Of a stretch of 17,770 nucleotides of DNA, positions 1-6,632 are shown piece by piece. The DNA comes from an uncultured Oscillospiraceae bacterium (lineage in GTDB: Bacteria; Bacillota; Clostridia; Oscillospirales; Oscillospiraceae), in the NCBI GenBank assembly GCA_910578505.1, contig CAJTPV010000049.1:1-17770 (forward strand), written 5' to 3'. Numbering within the stretch: the stretch's first letter is position 1; every line of letters starts with the position of its first letter. The notes under the pieces were generated by a model, which was not told the DNA's origin, did not search any database, and saw only the letters and a program-made list of their open reading frames with translations. The position numbers and the translations under genes were made by a program.

Positions 1-285
1 GGCGGCAGGCGCGGAGCCGTCCGGACGCAGGGCGGAGCAGTCCTCCCCCTTCTCGCCCACAGCGCACACATTCACCAGACAGGGGACCTCCTCGCCGTCG
101 CCGAAAAAGATTTCCAGCAGCTCGCCCTCGGCAGTGGACTCGCACTCAAAGGACGCCTTGTCCGTCTCGTAGGAAAACAGGATGTCCCCCAGGGCCACCT
201 TGTCCCCCACCTTCTTGTTCCACTTGCCAATGATACAGGATTCCACAGTGATGCCGGCCTTCGGCATCAGGACTGCATTTGCCAT
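1..285 (-). CDS. Lipoyl-domain protein, 2-oxoacid dehydrogenase E2-like (partial, N-terminal 95 aa)
   Basis: The gene starts at ATG 285 and is cut by the left edge of the window. The visible 95 residues form a biotinyl/lipoyl domain: MANAVLMPKAGITVE at the N-terminus, then YETDKAS with the probable lipoyl-accepting Lys43 in the E-T-D-K-A hairpin typical of E2 acyltransferases. A Ser/Pro/Ala-rich stretch (RPDGSAPAA) then looks like the start of the usual flexible linker. A GGGAGGAAG ribosome binding site precedes the ATG. It lies 31 bp after the stop of the DeoR-type regulator and is probably co-transcribed with it. The family transfers acyl groups from a thiamine-dependent E1 to CoA in the cytoplasm. 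Which complex (pyruvate, acetoin or another 2-oxoacid) cannot be told, because the catalytic domain lies outside. Confidence 0.85.
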   Translation of the reverse strand, partial: MANAVLMPKAGITVESCIIGKWNKKVGDKVALGDILFSYETDKASFECESTAEGELLEIFFGDGEEVPCLVNVCAVGEKGEDCSALRPDGSAPAA

Positions 286-316
286 AATCGTTCTTCCTCC
301 CTCTCACATAAAGTTT

Positions 317-1081
317 TTATTGATTGCAATACAACGCAATTTCCTGTTCCTCAAAGCGGGTCTTCCACTCCGCCGGGGGCTCCCGGTCCGTCACCACCCT
401 GGCCACCGTGTCCAGGGGCCCCAGGCTGACCAGCCCGGTCCGGTCGAATTTCCGGTGGTCCGCCAGCAGCACCGCGCAGTCCGCCGCCGCGATCATGGCC
501 TGCTTCACCTGCACGATGTCGTCCGATGAGTCCGCAATCCCCAGCCGGGTGTTGATTCCCCGGCAGGACAGCAGGGCATACCGGACATGGTAGCAGCGGA
601 TAGTCCGCAGGGCGTGGGGGCCGGTGAGGGCCATCGCGTCCCCATGCATGGCCCCGCCGGTGGAGATGATGTTCCACCCCTCCTGACCGCTCATCTCGTG
701 GAGAATCTCCAGAGAGTTGGTAATGAGCGTCAAATTTTTCAGCTGTCTCATGGCCTGTACCGCGCAGGCGGCGGTGGAGCTCTCGTCCACCATGATGGCA
801 TCGCCGTCCTGGACCATGGCGGCGGTCTGCCGGGCGATAGCCAGCTTCTCCTCCACGTTGGTGTTTTTCCGAATCGCGTAGGGCGGCGGGGCCTTGCCCC
901 CCTGGCTGGCCACCGCGCCGCCATATGTACGGGCCGCAATGCCCTCTTTCTCCAGCCACTCCAAATCCCGGCGGATGGTCTCCTCCGACACGCCGAACCC
1001 GGCGCTCAGCTCGCTCACCACCACCCGCCCGGCGGCCTGCAGCCGCTCGGCAATCAGGCGGCGTCTCTCGGCAATCAGCAC
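317..1081 (-). CDS. DeoR-family transcriptional regulator
   Basis: This 254-aa protein has the full DeoR layout. An N-terminal winged helix-turn-helix (about residues 5-57, with VSELSAGFGVSEETIRRDL) ends in the family hallmark RTYGGAV. A sugar-phosphate-sensing DeoRC domain follows (about 75-235; it contains VDESSTAACAV and ITNSLEI). The start is GTG at 1081, chosen because AAAGGGGG lies about 10 nt upstream and a consensus promoter sits just before it. Such proteins usually repress a nearby sugar operon and are released by a phosphorylated intermediate. The gene lies 31 bp before the lipoyl-protein gene on the same strand, and that operon is its likeliest target. The sugar ABC operon upstream is a second candidate. 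The ligand is unknown. Confidence 0.93.
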   Translation of the reverse strand: MLIAERRRLIAERLQAAGRVVVSELSAGFGVSEETIRRDLEWLEKEGIAARTYGGAVASQGGKAPPPYAIRKNTNVEEKLAIARQTAAMVQDGDAIMVDESSTAACAVQAMRQLKNLTLITNSLEILHEMSGQEGWNIISTGGAMHGDAMALTGPHALRTIRCYHVRYALLSCRGINTRLGIADSSDDIVQVKQAMIAAADCAVLLADHRKFDRTGLVSLGPLDTVARVVTDREPPAEWKTRFEEQEIALYCNQ

Positions 1082-1116
1082 GGCGGCTGCGCCCCCTTTC
1101 TCGTATTACTTATTTG

Positions 1117-1145
1117 AGTATAGACCATTCCCCACATTCTGTCAA
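1117..1145 (-). promoter_or_regulatory. Promoter of the deoR-type gene
   Basis: On the minus strand TTGACA (1145-1140) is followed by a 17-bp spacer and TATACT (1122-1117). The predicted start, near 1110, gives a short leader of about 28 nt to the GTG start. The match is 6/6 and 5/6 to sigma-70/sigma-A consensus. Confidence 0.85.
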
Positions 1146-1154
1146 GAGAAAATC

Positions 1155-1179
1155 CACAGAATCCAACAATTTCTCTGTG
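1155..1179. promoter_or_regulatory. Inverted repeat upstream of the deoR-type promoter, possible operator
   Basis: CACAGA (1155-1160) and TCTGTG (1174-1179) form a dyad with a 13-bp gap just upstream of the -35 box. It could be a regulator site, for example for autoregulation, but the half-site is short and chance is not excluded. Apart from this I see nothing in 1146-1280. Confidence 0.3.
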
Positions 1180-1280
1180 TTTATGTGGTTTGCTTGACAG
1201 ATACATGGAAGATTTCCACGTTCGTTCTTTTCAGGATGCGCTCTTCTCTCGCTTTTTCATCCTCTCCAGCAGTAATCTGC

Positions 1281-1315
1281 AAAACCCCCGTTTCGCCATC
1301 TTGACAAAACGGGGG
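1281..1315 (-). terminator. Terminator of the minus-strand peptide transcript (repeat copy 1)
   Basis: Read on the minus strand, CCCCCGTTT (1315-1307) pairs with AAACGGGGG (1293-1285), 9 bp, and is followed by TTTT (1284-1281). The hairpin loop contains the -35 box of the opposing promoter (1301-1306), so the end of one transcript and the start of the other share the same DNA. The T-run is short, so strength is uncertain. Confidence 0.6.
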
Positions 1316-1329
1316 TGGATGCGTATAAT
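1301..1329 (+). promoter_or_regulatory. Consensus promoter of antisense RNA, copy 1
   Basis: TTGACA (1301-1306), a 17-bp spacer, and TATAAT (1324-1329) give a perfect sigma-A promoter on the plus strand, where there is no credible protein gene. Transcription should start near 1336 and run across the 28-aa peptide gene in antisense. Confidence 0.9.
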
Positions 1330-1414
1330 AAAAGGCAGAAGGGCGGCTGTACATGACAGTTAGCCCACATAGCTAACGACTTGATCCGCTAGCCGTTCGG
1401 GTGCCACCGGACGG

Positions 1415-1501
1415 CTAGCACGCTGTCGTGGTCAATAGAACCGCCGCCAGCACTGCAAAAACCAGGGTCAATAGTGCTTTAAGTAGCTTTCTCTTCCACA
1501 T
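1415..1501 (-). CDS. 28-aa hydrophobic peptide, putative type I toxin, copy 1
   Basis: This ORF of 28 codons starts at ATG 1501 and stops with TAG at 1417-1415. The peptide begins MWKRKLLKALLT, continues with one hydrophobic segment of about 15 residues (VFAVLAAV...), and ends LTTTAC. AAAGGGGGG lies 7 nt before the ATG; an ATG two codons earlier is too close to it. It keeps the length, basic N-terminus, LLT and FA..LA motifs and the terminal Ala-Cys of the copies at 9041 and 10354, although the DNA has diverged. That argues for selection on the peptide. It has its own consensus promoter (1649-1621) and is fully covered by an antisense RNA. Single-span peptides under antisense control are typical type I toxins. 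Toxicity itself is inference. A leader peptide is the main alternative. Confidence 0.75.
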   Translation of the reverse strand: MWKRKLLKALLTLVFAVLAAVLLTTTAC

Positions 1502-1505
1502 TCGC

Positions 1506-1529
1506 ATTCCCCCCTTTCTATGAGGGAAT
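1506..1529 (-). promoter_or_regulatory. Hairpin covering the peptide ribosome binding site, copy 1
   Basis: In the minus-strand mRNA ATTCCC (1529-1524) pairs with GGGAAT (1511-1506), and the second arm overlaps the GGGGGG ribosome binding site (1514-1509). This would lower translation of the full-length message, a feature of many type I toxin mRNAs. Confidence 0.45.
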
Positions 1530-1595
1530 TGCTAACCGTCAATATGTAACAGCCGCCCACCGGGTTGATCTCCCGATTGCGAAAGCCGCCTTCTG

Positions 1596-1618
1596 GCCGT
1601 CCCCACTGGACGGCTTTT
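1596..1618 (+). terminator. Rho-independent terminator of antisense RNA, copy 1
   Basis: GCCGTCC (1596-1602), a 5-nt loop, and GGACGGC (1608-1614) form a 7-bp stem followed by TTTT. It abuts the opposing promoter's -10 box at 1621-1626. Confidence 0.8.
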
Positions 1619-1620
1619 CC

Positions 1621-1649
1621 ATTATACAATACGCACCATGTTTTGTCAA
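1621..1649 (-). promoter_or_regulatory. Consensus promoter of the peptide mRNA, copy 1
   Basis: On the minus strand TTGACA (1649-1644), a 17-bp spacer and TATAAT (1626-1621) are a perfect match to consensus. The start near 1614 gives a leader of about 112 nt before the peptide ATG. It faces the equally perfect plus-strand promoter at 1301-1329. Confidence 0.9.
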
Positions 1650-1715
1650 ATTTTGTGCAAATGAATTCCGTTATTTGGGCGCTTTGTCATTTTTTAAACA
1701 AGGGCTTTTTCCGCG

Positions 1716-2153
1716 TCAGAATATCCCGAAGATCTTCTCATTGAAGGACCCCAGGAGCGATTCATAATCCGTATAACCGATATTGCTGTTTTTAAAGCGC
1801 TGGCTCCATCCGTCTCGAACCGCCTGGGCTACCTGGTCCGCACAGGCGCTTCTGGTCATTAAAATGGCGGGAAATACATAGTAGATCATGAAAAAGTTCA
1901 TGTCCGTCTGTGTCCGGGCTTTGATCTTCCCCCGGACCGCAAAGCGCTCCTCCGCCGCTGCCGTAACAGCCGCGGCAATCTCCGCCGCCTGCGCGTCCCT
2001 GTCCTCCGCCAGCTCCACCGCGTCTGTCATCTCGCGGAAGAAATGGCCGTGCTCATCGCGGAACCTCTCCATCCGCTCCGCATAGGACGCCTTCTTCAGC
2101 CGCTTGAGCATCTCCGGCATGTTGTTAAAAATATTTTCCACATGATCTAACAT
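1716..2153 (-). CDS. Conserved-looking hypothetical protein, 145 aa
   Basis: I do not recognise a family. The start at ATG 2153 has a clear TGGAGGA ribosome binding site 7 nt upstream. The protein is soluble, mostly helical by composition, and rich in charged residues. The first 80 residues (MLDHVENIFNNMPEMLKRLKKASY..., then an Ala/Glu-rich helix) are followed by NFFMIYYVFPAILM (around 85-98), a short hydrophobic stretch that could be a buried helix. The C-terminus ends in FNEKIFGIF. It starts 31 bp after the stop of the FucU-family gene, so it is the last gene of the sugar transport operon. Position suggests an accessory role in that pathway, but there is no direct evidence. Confidence 0.85.
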   Translation of the reverse strand: MLDHVENIFNNMPEMLKRLKKASYAERMERFRDEHGHFFREMTDAVELAEDRDAQAAEIAAAVTAAAEERFAVRGKIKARTQTDMNFFMIYYVFPAILMTRSACADQVAQAVRDGWSQRFKNSNIGYTDYESLLGSFNEKIFGIF

Positions 2154-2184
2154 GGTTTTCCTCCATTCATTGGATAAATACGGT

Positions 2185-2625
2185 TCAGTCTACCACTACA
2201 CCCTTTTGCAGCATGATGTTGGCATACAGCGCCGACTCTCCGGTGGCGATAATCGCATATACCTTTTTTGCTTTCTTGTAAAACGAAAACCGCTCAATCT
2301 GCCCGATGGCGTCCTCGCCCCGGCCGTCGTACTTCTTCACGATCTCCTTGTACGTGTCCCAGATAGGCGTCTCCACGTCGTCCCCCGGCATGACCTCCAT
2401 CAGGTTTACCGGCTTGTCCACATAGGTGTCCAGGGGAAACACCTGCAAAATCGCGTCCAGCAGCTCCGGCACGCCGTGGCCGTCGCAGCGGATGACAATG
2501 GCGTTCTTCCCCATGGTTTCAGCGGGGAAATTGCCGTCGGCAATCACCAGCCGGTCGCTGTGGCCCATCTCCGCCAGCACCTTCAGCAGCTCCGGGGAGA
2601 GAATCTTAGGAATTCCTTTCAGCAT
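2185..2625 (-). CDS. fucU: RbsD/FucU-family sugar mutarotase
   Basis: The gene encodes 146 aa from ATG 2625, preceded by GAGGAGGA; the in-frame extension upstream to 2706 crosses a terminator hairpin and is not used. The sequence follows FucU closely: MLKGIPKILSPELLKVLAEM, then GHSDRLVIADGNFPAE with the family His22 and Asp30, and a C-terminal YANIMLQKGV motif. Length matches FucU (about 140 aa). These enzymes interconvert alpha and beta anomers of fucose or ribose after uptake, in the cytoplasm, usually as multimeric rings. It lies downstream of a sugar binding protein gene in the same direction. The specific sugar (L-fucose, D-ribose or a relative) is not settled, and the gene symbol reflects family similarity only. 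Confidence 0.9.
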   Translation of the reverse strand: MLKGIPKILSPELLKVLAEMGHSDRLVIADGNFPAETMGKNAIVIRCDGHGVPELLDAILQVFPLDTYVDKPVNLMEVMPGDDVETPIWDTYKEIVKKYDGRGEDAIGQIERFSFYKKAKKVYAIIATGESALYANIMLQKGVVVD

Positions 2626-2654
2626 AGTTTTGTCCTCCTCATATCCGCGTTTGT

Positions 2655-2697
2655 TTTGAAAAGGGGACTGGGAGCCAATCCCAGTCCCCTTTTCTTT
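2655..2697 (-). terminator. Strong hairpin between binding-protein gene and fucU-like gene
   Basis: A 15-bp perfect stem (2659-2673 with 2679-2693; AAAAGGGGACTGGGA and its complement) with a 5-nt loop carries A/T tracts at its base. Read leftwards it ends in TTTTC after the GC stem. It should partly terminate, or protect the 3' end of, the transporter mRNA, so that fucU and the 145-aa gene are expressed at a lower level. Confidence 0.8.
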
Positions 2698-2737
2698 AAG
2701 TATCAATCAATCTTCTCAACACACATCAAAGCGGGAA

Positions 2738-3919
2738 TTAGTCGTACAGGTTGGGGGCGATCTCATCGCTCTCCATGTTGGTGGTGTCATACCAGTAACC
2801 GTCGGTGGAGATGTCGGACACGCTCTTGCCGGAGACGATGTCGTTGAGGGTATCAACCGTCCTGATGCCCATGGCCAGAGGAGACTGGGTGACAGCGCCG
2901 AACAGGGTGCCGTCCTTGATAGCGCCCTTGATGGCGGAGCCGGCGTCAAAACCGGCGGCCAGGATCTTGCCGGCAGCGGGGTCGGCGTCCAGCACGCCCA
3001 GGTTGCCGTTGGCGGTCACGATGCCCTCGGCAGCAACCTGGTTGGAGCCGAACATGCCGATGGTGTCGGACTTGTTCATGATAACGGAAGCCTCGGTGGC
3101 GCACAGCTCCACGGTGGTCTGGGCGGGAACCGCAACTTCAATGATGATGTCCGCGCTGCCCGCGTCGCCCTTGTCGGCGCAGTTGTTGACATAGTAGTCG
3201 TTGCCGGTGACGCCCACGGTCTTGCCGTCGGCCTTGGCCAGCTCGGTGAACTTGTCAATGAAGCCCAGGCCGCGGCTGGTGATGGACTCGGAGGTGGACT
3301 CCTGGTTCACCTCACCGATGCGCACGGGAGCGGTGGCGCTCATGATGCGGTCCTTCAGAGCGGGATACAGGTTCTCAGCGGCAACAGCGCCGGCGCCGTA
3401 GTTATCAGTGGCGATGGTGGAGAGAACGGAGCCCTCAGGAGCGTCAGGAATGCCGGAGTCGAAGCAGACAACGGGGATGCCCTTGTCCATAGCCAGCTGC
3501 AGGGCGTCCAGGCAGGCCTGCTGGTCGCAGGCGGCCAGGCCGATGCCGTCGGGGGCGTTGTTGATGGCGTTGTTGAGCATCTGCACCTGATCGGCGATGT
3601 CGGACTCATTGTTGGGGCCGGTGCAGTTGACCTTGACGCCCAGCTTGTTGGCCTCGTCCTCCACGCCCTTCACGGCAGCCTGCCAGTAAGAAGACTGGTA
3701 GCTCTTGACAATGATCTCAAACGTGTAGTCGCCGCCTGCCGCAGCGTCGCTGCCGGAATCCCCGGTGTCGCCGCCGGCGTTGCCGCCCGCATTCGCACCG
3801 GCGTTTGCGCCGGCATTACCGCCGCTGTTGCCGCCGGAATTTCCGCCGCCGCCGCAGCCGGCCAGAAGAGCCAGGGCCATCACCATGACCATCAGCAGTG
3901 CTAATACCTTCTTTTTCAT
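2738..3919 (-). CDS. Sugar ABC transporter substrate-binding lipoprotein (Peripla_BP_4)
   Basis: The protein has 393 aa from ATG 3919, preceded by AAGGAGGA; a longer in-frame start at 4039 lacks a signal peptide and is rejected. Residues 1-22 are a lipoprotein signal (MKKKVLALL..., lipobox LLAGC). The Cys is followed by a low-complexity Gly/Asn/Ala tether of about 35 residues made of repeated GGNSGG/GANAG units. The mature domain (from about YTFEIIVKSYQSSYW) has the RbsB-type fold signatures AVKGVEDEANKLGVKV, DGIGLAACDQQACLDAL and GIPVVCFDSGIP. It binds a sugar outside the membrane and delivers it to the two permeases encoded just upstream. Ribose-type proteins bind many pentoses, hexoses and polyols, so the ligand is open. 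Confidence 0.93.
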   Translation of the reverse strand: MKKKVLALLMVMVMALALLAGCGGGGNSGGNSGGNAGANAGANAGGNAGGDTGDSGSDAAAGGDYTFEIIVKSYQSSYWQAAVKGVEDEANKLGVKVNCTGPNNESDIADQVQMLNNAINNAPDGIGLAACDQQACLDALQLAMDKGIPVVCFDSGIPDAPEGSVLSTIATDNYGAGAVAAENLYPALKDRIMSATAPVRIGEVNQESTSESITSRGLGFIDKFTELAKADGKTVGVTGNDYYVNNCADKGDAGSADIIIEVAVPAQTTVELCATEASVIMNKSDTIGMFGSNQVAAEGIVTANGNLGVLDADPAAGKILAAGFDAGSAIKGAIKDGTLFGAVTQSPLAMGIRTVDTLNDIVSGKSVSDISTDGYWYDTTNMESDEIAPNLYD

Positions 3920-4096
3920 CGTGTTAGTCCTCCTTAAAAAATCTTTCCAAAAGTTCTTTATATGAAGCTGTATCCACAGCCGCATATCCCGCAAATTTCC
4001 TGCCGCATTGGTCAGCGGGCGAAAACCCCGGACCACCAATGCACCTCACCGGGCATTAAAAGTTCTTTTTGATTCTTTTTCTTTCAAGAAAAAGAA
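3920..4096 (-). other. 177-bp gap between permease and binding-protein genes
   Basis: The gap holds an AT-rich hairpin directly after the permease stop (ATTCTTTTTC 4072-4081 with GAAAAAGAAT 4088-4097). It also holds a direct repeat AAAAGTTCTTT at 3949-3959 and 4058-4068. No T-run terminator or convincing promoter was found. The gap may be an mRNA processing or stabilising segment that raises binding-protein levels, which is common in such operons but is not proven here. Confidence 0.4.
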
Positions 4097-5101
4097 TTAC
4101 GCCGCCTTCAGCTCGCCGCTGCGCTTCTTCTTCAAGATGTCCACCAGAACCGCGCCGATGAGCACCAGTCCGGTGATGATCTGCTGCCAGTTGGCCTGTA
4201 AGCCGATATACGGCAGGCCGGTCTTCAGCAAACAGATGACGAACACGCCCAGCAGGGAGCCCTCGATGGACCCCGCGCCGCCGGTGGCGGAGACGCCGCC
4301 GATAATCGCGCCGCCGATGGCCTCCAGCTCGAAGCCCGCGCCGGTGCCGGGCTGCACCGTGGCGAACACCGCCGAATAGGCCACCGCCGCCAGGCCCGCG
4401 AACAGGCCGGAGATCACATAGGCCATGGTGTGGTAAAACTTGACGTTGATGCCGGAGAGCACCGCCGCCTCCTTATTGCTCCCAATGGCAATGGCGTACC
4501 GGCCAATGGGGGTGTGGTTGAGCACAAAGGCCATCAGCGCCACCAGCAGTACCACCCACAAAAATCCCAGCGGGACCTTCATATCGCCGATGGTGGCCTT
4601 GAAGATATCCCGGAACCAGCTGCCCTCGGAGCCCGTGGTGGGCCACGAAATGCCGAGCCGGTTCACAATCAGCGCCCCCAGCCCCCTGGTAATCATGCAC
4701 GTGCATAGGGTCGCCATAAACGGCGGCAGGTCCATCAGCGCCACCAGCAGGCCGTTGAGCAGGCCGATGACCAGGCCGAAGGCGATGGCCACCAGGATGC
4801 CCACAATGGTGGGGCAGCCCTTGTGGACGACCAGATAGCCGCCTACCAGGGAGTAACAGATCAGGCCTGTGCCGATAGACAGGTCCACGCCTCCCGTAAT
4901 CAGCGGGAAGGTGACGCCAATGGCCATGAGGGCGATGTAGTAGGAGTAGTCGAGTATGCTCAGCACAGTATTATACTTGCGGAAGTTGGGGCTGGCGATA
5001 CTGAAGAAGGCAAACAGGGCCACTACAACCAGCAGCACGATCACCTTCTGTCCGCCCAGCCGCGCCACGATGGACTTGTTGGGTGTATCATTCTTTCCCA
5101 T
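4097..5101 (-). CDS. Sugar ABC transporter permease (RbsC family), subunit 1
   Basis: This 334-aa membrane protein starts at ATG 5101 with AGGAGGGG upstream. The BPD_transp_2 domain spans nearly the whole length with about 8-10 hydrophobic segments. Family signatures are visible: GVTFPLITGGVDLSIG near residue 65, the GRYAIAIGSNKEAAVLSGINV coupling loop (about 205-225), and AIGGAIIGGVSATGGAGSIEGSLLG near 275. It begins 10 bp after the ATPase gene stop. A second, clearly different permease of the same family is encoded on the other side of the ATPase, so the channel is probably a heterodimer. It forms the transmembrane path for the sugar delivered by the binding lipoprotein. Confidence 0.93.
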   Translation of the reverse strand: MGKNDTPNKSIVARLGGQKVIVLLVVVALFAFFSIASPNFRKYNTVLSILDYSYYIALMAIGVTFPLITGGVDLSIGTGLICYSLVGGYLVVHKGCPTIVGILVAIAFGLVIGLLNGLLVALMDLPPFMATLCTCMITRGLGALIVNRLGISWPTTGSEGSWFRDIFKATIGDMKVPLGFLWVVLLVALMAFVLNHTPIGRYAIAIGSNKEAAVLSGINVKFYHTMAYVISGLFAGLAAVAYSAVFATVQPGTGAGFELEAIGGAIIGGVSATGGAGSIEGSLLGVFVICLLKTGLPYIGLQANWQQIITGLVLIGAVLVDILKKKRSGELKAA

Positions 5102-5111
5102 GTTTCCCCTC

Positions 5112-6611
5112 CTATATGCTAATCTCGCGTGTAGCCAGGGTCATAATGGTCTCCTGGGTGGCCTCCTGGATATCCAGCTCGCCGGTCTTCTTCCCCTCGC
5201 ACATCACCAGCACACGGTCGCTCATGCGCAGGATCTCCGTCATCTCGGAGGAGATCATGATAATAGACTTGCCCTCCTCCGCCAGCCGGTTCATGAGCTT
5301 ATAGATCTCGTTCTTCGCGCCCACGTCGATGCCGCGGGTGGGCTCGTCGAAAATCAGGATCCCGCAGTCCTTCACCAGCCACTTGGCAATGACCACCTTC
5401 TGCTGGTTGCCGCCGGAGAGGTTCACCACCAGCTGCTCCACGCTGGGGGTCTTGGTGGCCAGGGAGTCCACGTACTTCTGGGCCACCTCCGCCTCCTTCT
5501 CCTTGTGGATAAACAGCCCCCGCATAAAGTTTTCCAGGTTGGCCATGGTGGAGTTCTCCGCCACGGTCTTCTGGACCACGATGCCGAACTGTTTGCGGTC
5601 CTCGGAGAGGTAGCCGATGCCGTTTCTGACCGCGTCCTGAGGGGAGTTGATCTCCACCTTTTTCCCGTTGATGTAAATGTCCCCGCTCTCCTTGGGGTCC
5701 GCGCCGAAGATGGCCCGCGCCGTCTCCGTGCGCCCCGCGCCCATCAGGCCGGAGAAGCCCAGAATCTCCCCCTTGTGCAGCTCAAAGCTCACATCCTGCA
5801 CCATTCTTCCGGCGTTGAGGTGCTCCACCTTCAGCACCACCGGCGCGTCCGGCGCCACGGCGCTGCAGGCCTTGGGGTCCTCGTAGATGACGCGGCCCAC
5901 CATCATGTTGATGATGTCCTCCTTGGTGCAGTCCTTGGTAATCAGCGTGCCCACATAGGCGCCGTCCCGCATGACTGTGACCCGGTCGGTGATGACCTTG
6001 ATCTCGTCCATGCGGTGGGAGATGTACACAATGCCCACCTGCTGCTCCCGCAGGTCCCGGATGATCTTGAACAGCTCCTCGATCTCCGCCTCCGTCAGCG
6101 CCGCCGACGGCTCGTCGAAGATAATCACCTTGGCGTCCCGGGAAATGGCCTTGGCGATCTCGCACATCTGCTGCTTGCCCACAGTCAGGCTGCTCATGGT
6201 CTCGGCGGGGTCGATGTGGATGTGGAGGCGCTCAAAGAGCTTCGCCGCCTCCTCGTTCATCTTCTTATCATCAATGCGGATGCCCTTTTTGAACTCCCGC
6301 CCGATGTAGATGTTCTGCGCCACCGTCAGGTGGCCCACCATGTTCAGCTCCTGGTGGACGATGACAATGCCCGCGTCCTGGGCCTCCCTGGTGTTGTGGA
6401 ACGACACCTCTTTCCCCTCATAGGTGATGGTTCCGGAGTCCTTGGTATAAATACCGGTCAAAACCTTCATCAGCGTGGACTTGCCCGCGCCGTTTTCTCC
6501 CATCAGCGCGTGGACCTCGCCCCTGCGGACCTCGAAATCCACGTGGTCCAGCGCGTGGACGCCGGGGAAGGATTTGTCGATGCCCTTCATCGTCAGAATT
6601 ACGTCGCCCAT
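5112..6611 (-). CDS. Sugar ABC transporter ATP-binding protein (RbsA/MglA type, two ATPase domains)
   Basis: The protein has 499 aa, the usual length for a fused double nucleotide-binding subunit. The first domain has Walker A GENGAGKST (38-46), signature LTVGKQQMCEIAKA and Walker B VIIFDEPSAAL. The second has the family's altered P-loop GLMGAGRTE, signature LSGGNQQKVVIAKWL and Walker B ILIFDEPTRGIDVG. The start at ATG 6611 has GGGGAGGA upstream. It energises uptake of a pentose- or hexose-type sugar through the two permeases encoded on either side. All catalytic motifs look intact. Confidence 0.96.
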   Translation of the reverse strand: MGDVILTMKGIDKSFPGVHALDHVDFEVRRGEVHALMGENGAGKSTLMKVLTGIYTKDSGTITYEGKEVSFHNTREAQDAGIVIVHQELNMVGHLTVAQNIYIGREFKKGIRIDDKKMNEEAAKLFERLHIHIDPAETMSSLTVGKQQMCEIAKAISRDAKVIIFDEPSAALTEAEIEELFKIIRDLREQQVGIVYISHRMDEIKVITDRVTVMRDGAYVGTLITKDCTKEDIINMMVGRVIYEDPKACSAVAPDAPVVLKVEHLNAGRMVQDVSFELHKGEILGFSGLMGAGRTETARAIFGADPKESGDIYINGKKVEINSPQDAVRNGIGYLSEDRKQFGIVVQKTVAENSTMANLENFMRGLFIHKEKEAEVAQKYVDSLATKTPSVEQLVVNLSGGNQQKVVIAKWLVKDCGILIFDEPTRGIDVGAKNEIYKLMNRLAEEGKSIIMISSEMTEILRMSDRVLVMCEGKKTGELDIQEATQETIMTLATREISI

Positions 6612-6632
6612 TCTCTCATCCTCCCCACATAT

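Larger units (their letters stand above)
1336..1618 (+). ncRNA. Predicted structured antisense RNA, copy 1 (about 283 nt)
   Basis: The RNA is bounded by a perfect promoter and a GC hairpin with TTTT (1596-1618). Its 5' end (1341-1364, GGGCGGCTGT and GTTAGC) is complementary to a segment near its 3' end (1531-1558, GCTAAC and ACAGCCGCCC), so the molecule can close on itself. Inside is a 13-bp stem (1388-1400 with 1407-1419, including one G-U pair) with a GTGCCA loop. GTTAGC at 1359-1364 can alternatively pair locally with GCTAAC at 1372-1377. The RNA covers the whole peptide gene on the other strand, so it is inferred to be an antisense regulator. No Rfam family was recognised by eye. Confidence 0.75.

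Noticed and set aside
1285..1315. Dyad as a regulator site for the antisense promoter
   Set aside because: The CCCCCGTTT/AAACGGGGG stem followed by TTTT on the minus strand is better explained as a terminator of the peptide mRNA.
3949..4068. AAAAGTTCTTT direct repeat as a target-site duplication of a ~98-bp insertion
   Set aside because: The enclosed segment has no terminal inverted repeats and the 11-mer is AT-rich and nearly palindromic, so chance or mRNA structure is enough.
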